From contig NZ_FYDG01000008.1 in the NCBI RefSeq assembly GCF_900187365.1, forward strand, positions 1 to 64,000: DNA of 64,000 nucleotides, given 5' to 3'. The notes beneath the pieces are model-generated. The model saw only the letters and a list, made by a program, of their open reading frames with translations, was not told the DNA's origin and searched no databases. This document shows, piece by piece, positions 1-5,695 of the stretch. Source of the DNA: Rhodoblastus acidophilus. Lineage in GTDB: Bacteria > Pseudomonadota > Alphaproteobacteria > Rhizobiales > Beijerinckiaceae. The translations under genes were made by a program, and so were the position numbers. Within the stretch, counting starts at the first letter, position 1. Every line of letters starts with the position of its first letter.

Positions 1-27
1 CGGCGCGGATCAGGGCGGACAGAACAA

Positions 28-94
28 GGCGGAGCGCGCCGACGCAAAAGCGCGCTCCGCCCACGGCGCGGGAACAAAAAACCCATCCCGCGCC
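28..94. terminator. Two tandem perfect hairpins (terminator-like)
   Basis: Two inverted repeats lie back to back. The first is a 12-bp perfect stem (28-39 with 50-61, 10-nt loop). The second is a 9-bp perfect stem (65-73 with 86-94) around an A-rich loop. There is no clear T-run after either stem, so a Rho-independent terminator for a gene left of the window is only one reading. A structured recombination or processing site in the element is another. Confidence 0.5.
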
Positions 95-157
95 GCCCCA
101 CGAGGCACACCCAACCCGACGACCAAGACGGCAAGGGTCCACCGTGAGAACCGAAAA

Positions 158-400
158 ATGCTGAAAGCGTATAAGTTTGAGAGCCGCGCCGGCGTGTTTC
201 GCCTGCTGCCGCTTCAGGGCGGCGATTACGCCCTGGTGCTGGAAAACCGCTGGATCGCCACGCGTCATCAGCCGGCCTCCTTGCTGCAGGCGCTGCACGC
301 GGGCGAAACCGACTTTCCGGCGTCATCCGCAGCCACGCTCGGCGTGCCCGCCGCACTGGACGACTGGGAGGAATTCGACGTCTCGCCCAAGACGCATTGA
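158..400 (+). CDS. Hypothetical protein, 80 aa
   Basis: Not recognised. The 80-residue product has a soluble, mixed alpha/beta-looking composition and ends in an acidic segment (DDWEEFDV). The ATG at 158 has a weak purine stretch (GAGAA) about 9 bases ahead. Codon third positions are GC-rich, as in the neighbouring element genes. It overlaps the 3' end of a minus-strand gene (268-654) by 133 bases in antisense, which is unusual; one of the two may be shorter than drawn. Confidence 0.5.
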   Translation: MLKAYKFESRAGVFRLLPLQGGDYALVLENRWIATRHQPASLLQALHAGETDFPASSAATLGVPAALDDWEEFDVSPKTH

Positions 401-654
401 ACCAGCCCGGCGCGATCCTCCTCGCATCTGCGCACATGAGCGCCGAGCGAGGGGTCGATGTAGAGGAACCCGCCGATCAGCGCGCGCACTTGCTCCTGCG
501 TCAGCCGGACGAGCAGCGCGTCGCGAATGGTCGGATGCCCCATCGGTTCGATGGAGATCGCCCAGGTTCCGCTCAGCCACGGCCCGTTGACGCCGACATG
601 TCGGACGTGGACGGATCGGTCGAACGGCGTGCGCAGCGGCAGATCGGGGATCAC
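268..654 (-). CDS. Hypothetical protein, 128 aa, GTG start
   Basis: Not recognised. The GTG at 654 is preceded by GGAGG with a 7-base spacer, a strong ribosome-binding site that defines the start. Residues 1 to about 86 look like real coding sequence, with GC-rich third positions and a balanced composition. The last 40 residues (Ser/Ala/Gly-rich) overlap the plus-strand gene at 158-400 and look less protein-like. The reading frame stays open upstream of the GTG, but that part is Arg/Ser/Cys-rich and lacks a ribosome site. No domain can be named. Confidence 0.45.
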   Translation of the reverse strand: MIPDLPLRTPFDRSVHVRHVGVNGPWLSGTWAISIEPMGHPTIRDALLVRLTQEQVRALIGGFLYIDPSLGAHVRRCEEDRAGLVQCVLGETSNSSQSSSAAGTPSVAADDAGKSVSPACSACSKEAG

Positions 655-715
655 GCGGCGACCTCCGCAGGAATGACAAGGATCACAGCGTCGCCACACG
701 AAAAGGAAACATCCC

Positions 716-1009
716 ATGGGATCTGACGCATTCGATCGCATACAAGGCCGGCTTGCGGCCCTTGATCTGATTGTGACGCAGCTCGCGTTTCGCTGGGGGA
801 TGACCCAGTCCCATCCGCAGACCGCGCTGGCCGATCTGATGCGGCCCCTTGAGGCCCAAGCCGCAGAGCTGGCCGCCAATCCGGATTGTCATCGGGCGGC
901 GGTGGAGGAGTTGCAGAAGACGATTCAGGGGATGGGGCAGGCCCTTGAAGCCGGGCTTCAACAAGAAGTCTTACGCCGGGCAAGCGAGAAAAGTCCGGGA
1001 CACGCATAG
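716..1009 (+). CDS. Hypothetical protein, 97 aa, helical
   Basis: Not recognised. The product looks all-helical (Leu/Ala/Gln-rich, with a LEAQAAELAAN stretch in the middle) and has no membrane segment or signal peptide. The start ATG has AAGGAA seven bases upstream. It sits alone on the plus strand and converges with the Cro-like gene on the minus strand, whose stop lies 9 bases downstream. Proteins of this size and type are common passengers in integrated elements; no function is inferred. Confidence 0.6.
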   Translation: MGSDAFDRIQGRLAALDLIVTQLAFRWGMTQSHPQTALADLMRPLEAQAAELAANPDCHRAAVEELQKTIQGMGQALEAGLQQEVLRRASEKSPGHA

Positions 1010-1018
1010 CTAAGATCA

Positions 1019-1246
1019 TCACGCCGCCACCTCAGAGTCGGAGGTCGGGTGAGAGGATGCAGGAGAGCGCGAAAGTTCAGCCTCAAGCATATCCAGCATG
1101 AAGGCGACAGGGCCGCTTTCCTTCTGTCCGTGCTCCAAATTCCAAACGGTTGGCTGGCTCACACGCAGGCGCTTCGCCATCTCAGCCTGCGATAAGCTAA
1201 GAGCAAAACGGATGCGCTTAGTGCGGGGCTCGTTTCGTTCACTCAT
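1019..1246 (-). CDS. Small Cro/XRE-family DNA-binding protein
   Basis: This 75-residue protein has a helix-turn-helix of the lambda repressor/Cro type at residues 18-42 (LSLSQAEMAKRLRVSQPT, then a W..LE.G recognition-helix tail) and little else. It is transcribed divergently from the longer CI-like repressor at 1317, with a perfect inverted repeat between them, as in phage lysogeny switches. It probably binds the same operators and opposes the CI-like protein. An XRE antitoxin is a possible alternative, but no toxin partner is adjacent. Confidence 0.8.
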   Translation of the reverse strand: MSERNEPRTKRIRFALSLSQAEMAKRLRVSQPTVWNLEHGQKESGPVAFMLDMLEAELSRSPASSHPTSDSEVAA

Positions 1247-1260
1247 GCAAACAAAATAAG

Positions 1261-1287
1261 AAACTGATTATCGATGTCAATCAGTTT
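1261..1287. promoter_or_regulatory. Operator between the divergent repressor genes
   Basis: A perfect inverted repeat AAACTGATT-N9-AATCAGTTT occupies the intergenic gap, 14 bases from the Cro-like start and 29 bases from the CI-like start. It is preceded by AAAATAAG. The same 27-bp design, including that AT-rich prefix, recurs at 4950-4976 in front of the GC-rich operon. It is inferred to be the binding site of one or both repressors. Confidence 0.75.
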
Positions 1288-1316
1288 TTGATTAGCAAAA
1301 CCGCTAAAGTCAGATT

Positions 1317-1925
1317 ATGATTGAAGAGCCAAAAGATAGGCTGAAAAAAGCCCGCGAAGACGCTGGCTACGAGACGGCTACGGACGCCGCCAAAGCCATG
1401 GGTGTGAAGGTGCCAACCTACACACACCATGAGAACGGCACAGCCGGGCTTTCTCGTGCCGGTGAGAGATATGCGCGCTTTTTTCGTGTCTCTCTTGAAT
1501 GGCTCCTGACCGGGCGTGGGGAAATGCGTCCGAGCGCAGAACACCCAACAAGATCAATTCCGATGTACGGGGTTGTAGGCGCCGGCGCAGCCGTCGAGAT
1601 GATCGATGACCCCGCAGCTCATGACCCAGCGGGATGGATTGACGTCCCTGATGATGGAGAGATCGGCGCCTTGGAGGTTCGCGGCGATTCACAATGGCCG
1701 CGCTTTCTTGACGGCGAAGTCGTTCTCTTTGATCCAAGGCCGGTGCAGCCAAGCACTCTTGTTGGAAAATATGCCATTGTACAAACAATGGACGGGCGAC
1801 GGCTCATCAAAATCTTGCGACGAGCCCCTGACAATAAGTGGCGACTTGAATCGCACAATGCGCCACCAGAAGATGTCGAACTCGTCAACACGTGGCGTTA
1901 CCTTGGGGTTATGAATCACGCCTGA
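1317..1925 (+). CDS. CI-like repressor with XRE HTH and S24 (LexA-type) domain
   Basis: The product has 202 residues. Residues about 9-60 form an XRE helix-turn-helix (ATDAAKAMGVKVPTYTHHE). Residues about 80-200 form a LexA/UmuD-like S24 domain with a GVVGAGAAV linker resembling a self-cleavage region, the nucleophile motif GDSQWPRF (family GDSM.P) and the lysine motif RLIKIL. The Ser-Lys pair suggests RecA-stimulated autocleavage, so the element may be induced by DNA damage; this is inferred from the family. There is no clear Shine-Dalgarno sequence before the ATG, so the mRNA may be nearly leaderless. It is divergent from the Cro-like gene with a shared operator. Confidence 0.88.
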   Translation: MIEEPKDRLKKAREDAGYETATDAAKAMGVKVPTYTHHENGTAGLSRAGERYARFFRVSLEWLLTGRGEMRPSAEHPTRSIPMYGVVGAGAAVEMIDDPAAHDPAGWIDVPDDGEIGALEVRGDSQWPRFLDGEVVLFDPRPVQPSTLVGKYAIVQTMDGRRLIKILRRAPDNKWRLESHNAPPEDVELVNTWRYLGVMNHA

Positions 1926-2010
1926 CCAGGACAGCTCACGGCGGTAATAGCTTGACGATAGAGAGTGAAGTTGTAGCGTCCACCAAGAATAATATCTTGT
2001 TGACCGCAAT

Positions 2011-2095
2011 GAGCCGATCTCACCCGTAGCAGTTTGATCGTGCCTCGGGTCTTGCAGTACTCAAGGCAATCGGCTCTTTCCGGCGGCAAGCGGAC
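2011..2095. repeat. 85-bp dispersed repeat, copy 1
   Basis: This segment matches 3838-3922 at about 65 of 85 positions with no gaps. Read on the minus strand, both copies translate to a similar peptide (PPERA..LE.CK..GTI.LLRV.SA.C), and the differences cluster at the variable positions. It lies in the 287-base stretch between the CI-like repressor and the first paralog, where no complete gene is convincing. It may be a remnant of a coding sequence or a mobile repeat; the function is unknown. Confidence 0.7.
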
Positions 2096-2212
2096 TTCCA
2101 AGAGCGCCGACCGCAAGGTCGGCTTCGAGGAGGCTTGCTGCCGCTGCGCCCCTTTAAATTTTCGCCCCCAAAGCTTAAGTTGGCCCCATGTTAAAGCTAA
2201 TGGAGTATCCCA

Positions 2213-2827
2213 ATGGCAAGCCAGCAGGATCAAGATGATCTTCTTGATGCGCTTTTTGAAATGGCTCAGTCGCCCGGCAAGCGGCCGTCAATTGTCGAGG
2301 CGCAGCTAAAATATCTCCCCGAATGGGACAATAAAAGGCTGCGCGAAGCCGCTGAGGGCCTCCTAGCCAACGGCGACATTCTCAATCCTTCACATGGAGC
2401 CTTCAACGTTGATCTATCATCTGCCGCCCGCAAAAAGGCGGCGGCGCGGGTATCGGGCTCGGCGGGGGCTTCTTCAACGACGTACAATATTGGCTCTGTG
2501 CACCACTCGCCATTTCAGCATGTCGCGCCTGGTGGTTACGGGGTTCAGAATACGAACTATCAAATGACGGCAAATGATCTCCGCGCGATCGTAGATTTGT
2601 ACTGGGATCACGTCGACGAACTGAAACTTGACGTCGCAACTCGACGGAAAGCCGATGCACAAATTAGGACAATCGAAGCCCAGTTAATCGACGAACCTGA
2701 TCCGACCATCGTGAAGGCAGCAGGCAAGTCGCTCAAAACCATAGTCGAGGGGGCAATCGGCGGAGCGCTTGGAAACGCGTTGGCAAATCCTGGTGTCTGG
2801 GCTCCCTTACTGGCGTTATTCAGTTAG
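2213..2827 (+). CDS. Paralog 1: unknown N-domain plus shared hydrophobic C-terminal module
   Basis: This 204-residue protein starts at an ATG with GGAG eight bases upstream. Residues 1-75 look like a small winged-helix or helical domain (DLLDALFEMAQ, then LREAAEGLLANGDI). Residues about 87-115 form a glycine-rich linker (NIGSVHHSPFQH..PGG.GVQNT). The rest is a helical segment (DLRAIVDLY..HVDEL) and a hydrophobic, glycine-rich tail (TIVEGAIGGALGNALANP). The C-terminal 118 residues are 85% identical to the next gene. From memory, such linker-plus-tail architectures occur in small abortive-infection-type proteins (AbiTii-like); that is analogy, not proof. No function is assigned. Confidence 0.75.
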   Translation: MASQQDQDDLLDALFEMAQSPGKRPSIVEAQLKYLPEWDNKRLREAAEGLLANGDILNPSHGAFNVDLSSAARKKAAARVSGSAGASSTTYNIGSVHHSPFQHVAPGGYGVQNTNYQMTANDLRAIVDLYWDHVDELKLDVATRRKADAQIRTIEAQLIDEPDPTIVKAAGKSLKTIVEGAIGGALGNALANPGVWAPLLALFS

Positions 2828-2835
2828 CGTCGCTT
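2471..2835 (+). repeat. 365-bp duplicated coding segment, copy 1
   Basis: The 3' part of paralog 1, through its stop codon and eight bases beyond, matches 3340-3704 in the second paralog without any insertion or deletion. The match is nearly perfect over the last 110 bases. The breakpoint at 2471 falls exactly at the junction between the distinct N-terminal domains and the shared module, so a whole domain was copied. Confidence 0.85.
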
Positions 2836-3090
2836 GCCGGCATGCACAGCGGCGTGAGGCGCTTCCGCCTAGAACTGACCCCGAAGGGGGCACGCCGCTG
2901 GCCCGCGTCAGGCATTTACATAATTTCATTTGCGATGCAGTTTACCCGCGCAAGCTAGGTTCCAGCCGGGAGAGGGCGCTTGGGTGCTAATGTACGAGCT
3001 TTCGAGCGCCTTCGAGATCGTGCGCGGCGATGCAGACAATATGCAGAACATCAAATTTGGAGAGTCTCTATTCCCGAGGAGCTCGCTGCA

Positions 3091-3696
3091 ATGTCGCCGG
3101 AAGAGGTGACGCTCACGCTTGCGGAAATAAAGGGTGCCGATGAAATTCTTAAAGCGGTCATCGACAGATACAATCGAAACACCAATTCCGATATTCGTTT
3201 CATGTCTTTTAATGACTACGAACAGAAATATGGAAATCCAACCGACTCTGTCTGGGGTTCGATTTCGGAGTCGTCTCGTCTCGTAGCAATGTGGTGCGAA
3301 TTAGCGATAACGCAGATAGGAGGGCTTGAAGAGCTGAAATCTTCAACGACTTTCAATATCGGCGCTCTACACCACTCACCATTTCAGCATATCGCGCCTG
3401 GTGGCCACGGGGTCCAGAATACGACGTATTCAATTACGTCGAATGATCTCCGAGCGATCATCGATCTGTACCAGAAGCACGTCGATGAACTGAGCCTTGA
3501 TGTCACGAGGCGCCGGAAAGCCGATGCACAAATTGCGACGATTGAAGCCCAGTTAATCGACGAACCTGATCCCGACATCGTGAGGGCCGCGGGCAAGTCG
3601 CTCAAAACCATAGTCGAGGGGGCAATCGGCGGAGCGCTTGGGAACGCGTTGGCAAATCCTGGTGTCTGGGCTCCCTTGCTGGCGTTATTCAGTTAG
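3091..3696 (+). CDS. Paralog 2: different N-domain, same C-terminal module
   Basis: The start chosen is the ATG at 3091, preceded by GAGGAG with a 9-base spacer; it gives 201 residues, close to paralog 1 (204). The frame stays open back to a TTG at 2980, but that extension is Arg-rich and unconvincing. The N-terminal 83 residues (EEVTLTLAEIKGADEILKAV, then an Asn/Tyr-rich part) do not resemble paralog 1. The C-terminal 118 residues are 85% identical to it and the last 36 are the same. Base composition is AT-richer than the flanks. No known function; the hydrophobic tail suggests membrane association or self-assembly. Confidence 0.75.
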   Translation: MSPEEVTLTLAEIKGADEILKAVIDRYNRNTNSDIRFMSFNDYEQKYGNPTDSVWGSISESSRLVAMWCELAITQIGGLEELKSSTTFNIGALHHSPFQHIAPGGHGVQNTTYSITSNDLRAIIDLYQKHVDELSLDVTRRRKADAQIATIEAQLIDEPDPDIVRAAGKSLKTIVEGAIGGALGNALANPGVWAPLLALFS

Positions 3697-3704
3697 CGTC
3701 GCTT
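3340..3704 (+). repeat. 365-bp duplicated coding segment, copy 2
   Basis: Partner of 2471-2835; same length, no gaps. Changes concentrate in the linker and middle helix, while the hydrophobic tail is unchanged at the protein level. This indicates purifying selection on the tail after the duplication or domain swap. Confidence 0.85.
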
Positions 3705-3837
3705 CCTAGGCTGCTCAGGGCTGTTCTCTACTGAATGTAATTGCCAGCATTACCCATACATCCCCAGCGACATCCTTCGAATTTCCGCATTTGGGTCATT
3801 CGAGCCGATCAGAAACCTGATCAGTAAGGTCTGCAAC

Positions 3838-3922
3838 GAGCCGATTTTACCCGTAGCAGCATGATCGTGCCCTTGTTCTTGCATCGTTCCAGGCGCACAG
3901 CTCTTTCCGGCGGATTGCGGAC
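3838..3922. repeat. 85-bp dispersed repeat, copy 2
   Basis: Second copy of the repeat at 2011-2095, in the same orientation. The two copies bracket the two paralogs, so the paralog region (about 1.8 kb) sits between direct repeats. It lies in the 262-base gap between paralog 2 and the convergent STM3941-like gene, where no full gene is supported. Confidence 0.7.
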
Positions 3923-3958
3923 GATACCGAAATGGTGGAGCGCTCATCGAGCGCAGAT

Positions 3959-4531
3959 TCACGCCGAAGCGGACGCGCCGGCGAGTCGGCTTCGCATTAC
4001 ATCAAATAGCGTTCCGGCCGGCAACGCCCTGAGTGTCTGTGTAACCACCCACAAGCCCTTATAGCCGAACAGCCGATTCCCCCACCGCACAAAGCACGAC
4101 GTAAAGCTCAAGTGCAGCTTCGCTCTAAACTCAGGATCAACCTCGACAAAAAAGCCCCTTTCACCTTTGCAGCTCCGAGGGTCCTTTACCGACAATATTG
4201 CCGGCCATGGTATCCATTCATTGCTTATTCGAACGTCCTTAAATCCATTTCCGGATATGAGAACCACCGGCATGGAGGACCTAAACATTCGCGGCGCCGC
4301 CTGAACGCTAGTCAAACCAAAGAGCACAACACCGGCAGCGCCCAACAACATAGCAATGATCATGGCGGGGTAATCATGGGGTATTAGAGGACGTCCAAAC
4401 AAGCCAAGGAAAGCGCCGAGAGTTGAGCCAAACATACCCAAGGCCCCAAGAAACAGCACAATTGCGCCGATGGAGAAAAGAACGAGTCGGATTCGCGACT
4501 CACAAATTTCTAGGTTATCTCTTGCTTCCAT
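3959..4531 (-). CDS. STM3941-like two-TM membrane protein with PH-like domain
   Basis: The ATG at 4531 (AAAGGA about ten bases upstream) gives 190 residues. Two hydrophobic helices at about residues 15-45 (LVLFSIGAIVLFLGALGMF) and 55-80 (AMIIAMLLGAAGVVLFGL) are followed by a beta-rich domain. That domain has the pattern of the STM3941/YcxB-type PH-like fold (I.W..I..V.D......FF.V, then a W...G...L...T). The open frame upstream of 4531 is rejected because it is basic and low in quality. It is convergent with the paralog pair. The function of the family is unknown; a membrane partner of the paralogs is conceivable but only by proximity. Confidence 0.65.
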   Translation of the reverse strand: MEARDNLEICESRIRLVLFSIGAIVLFLGALGMFGSTLGAFLGLFGRPLIPHDYPAMIIAMLLGAAGVVLFGLTSVQAAPRMFRSSMPVVLISGNGFKDVRISNEWIPWPAILSVKDPRSCKGERGFFVEVDPEFRAKLHLSFTSCFVRWGNRLFGYKGLWVVTQTLRALPAGTLFDVMRSRLAGASASA

Positions 4532-4943
4532 GGGGTAATAATCCTTTGCCTGCAATAAACTCAATTGCCGCGACTGTGATCGCCTCAAACACTTTCTCGA
4601 GCCATTGCAATGGTCAATTTGTTGCGTAGTTTTCAGCGATTTGAGGCACATGCGCAAACCGTCTGCACCGGGTCCGCACGAGTCCTGGCGACGCGGGGAG
4701 GGGCTCCTTCGAGCCGCGAGCCGCCTTCGCCAGACGGTACCAAGCGAGCGTCCGTGCCAATTTCTTCATCGGCAACCCCCTCGAAATAGATCTCCGAAAT
4801 GCTGCGCGGCTGCGCTCAAGAAGTCTAACGTGCGACCATTCCGTGTTTGCCGCAAGAATGGCGAGGGCCAAACTCCCGGCTTTTGATCCCTGCTCCAAGC
4901 TAGGCGAGCTGTGCGGCAAGATAGTCAGTTTTCGACCAGCTAA
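4532..4943. other. 412-base stretch without a convincing gene
   Basis: Overlapping open frames occur on both strands (for example 4605-4886 plus and 4614-4919 minus). None has a ribosome site, a family pattern or natural composition; they are rich in Arg, Ser, Pro and Cys. The upstream region of the STM3941-like gene and, at 4925-4932, an extra half-site (TCAGTTTT) near the operator are the only signals seen. Confidence 0.5.
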
Positions 4944-4982
4944 AATAAGAAACTGATTGACGACAATAATCCGTTTCTTATT
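4944..4982. promoter_or_regulatory. Second copy of the repressor operator, upstream of the GC-rich operon
   Basis: Positions 4950-4976 read AAACTGATT-N9-AATCCGTTT, the same half-sites and spacing as 1261-1287 with one mismatch. They are embedded in a larger inverted repeat (AATAAGAAAC at 4944-4953 with GTTTCTTATT at 4973-4982, both arms perfect). The 5016 gene starts 34 bases downstream, so bound repressor would cover the promoter of the operon that ends in the recombinase. Confidence 0.8.
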
Positions 4983-5015
4983 ATATCAGGCCTGAGCAAG
5001 CTATGGAGGCCAGCT

Positions 5016-5453
5016 GTGGCCACACCCCTCACCCTTGATCTGCGCAAGACGCAGGATGGCGGTTTCGCCCTTCCTCGTTCTGAGCATCGTTTTGATCGCG
5101 TGGTGATCATGCGCCGCGCCCACCAGATCGCGCGCGAAACCCGCGAAGCCGCCGCGCGCCAAGCCTATGACCTCGACGCGCGCCTGATCGGCGCCCGCCG
5201 CGTCAACACCCAGCCGTACCAAACTTATCTCGCCGCCACGCCGGTCGATTTCAGCGCGGCCCTCAAATCCGCCTGGGCCGAAGCCAAGCGCGCCAACGAC
5301 CAGCGGTCGCGGGCCAATGCGCTTGTCGTCATGCGCCCGGCCGGCGCGCTCACGCCGCTCCGCCGCCTACCCTTCGCGCGCGTGGTGCGGCTGATGTCCA
5401 CCGTGGCCCGGTTCCTCAACCGCCACTTCATCCCGTCCCGTCACGCCGCTTGA
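5016..5453 (+). CDS. Hypothetical protein, 145 aa, first gene of the operon
   Basis: Not recognised. The GTG start at 5016 has GGAGG six bases upstream, and the repressor operator ends 34 bases before it. The product is basic, with a long Arg/Ala-rich helical middle (ARETREAAARQAY) and an Arg-rich C-terminus; no membrane segment. It leads a run of six closely spaced or overlapping plus-strand genes ending with the recombinase. A DNA-associated role is possible from the charge, but nothing specific is visible. Confidence 0.65.
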   Translation: MATPLTLDLRKTQDGGFALPRSEHRFDRVVIMRRAHQIARETREAAARQAYDLDARLIGARRVNTQPYQTYLAATPVDFSAALKSAWAEAKRANDQRSRANALVVMRPAGALTPLRRLPFARVVRLMSTVARFLNRHFIPSRHAA

Positions 5454-5462
5454 GGTCCGCCC

Positions 5463-5687
5463 ATGCCTGAGCCGTTTCCCCGCGTCGCGCGCGACCTCCT
5501 CAATCAGATGTTCGCGCGCAGCATCGACGCCGCCACGGCGGTCGCCGCCATCCATGGCCGCATCCTCGACGACAAAACCGTCGCGTTCGCCGCCGCGCAG
5601 GATTTGAGCGCCGCGGCCGAGCAGCTCCGCATCCTTGCTCTGGCCCTCGCCGATTACCTGACGCCCGACAAATCCAAGCTGAATTGA
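5463..5687 (+). CDS. Hypothetical protein, 74 aa
   Basis: Not recognised. It starts 9 bases after the preceding gene, with GAGG seven bases before the ATG. The product is a small helical protein rich in Ala (ARSIDAATAVAAIHGRILDD, then an Ala/Leu helix), without signal or membrane segments. The ATG of the ParB-like gene lies 8 bases beyond its stop. Translation coupling within the operon is likely. Confidence 0.6.
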   Translation: MPEPFPRVARDLLNQMFARSIDAATAVAAIHGRILDDKTVAFAAAQDLSAAAEQLRILALALADYLTPDKSKLN

Positions 5688-5695
5688 GCCCCGCC

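Noticed and set aside
4605-4919. Overlapping 93- and 101-residue frames on both strands
   Set aside because: No ribosome site, no family pattern, and Arg/Ser/Pro-rich composition; treated as non-coding.
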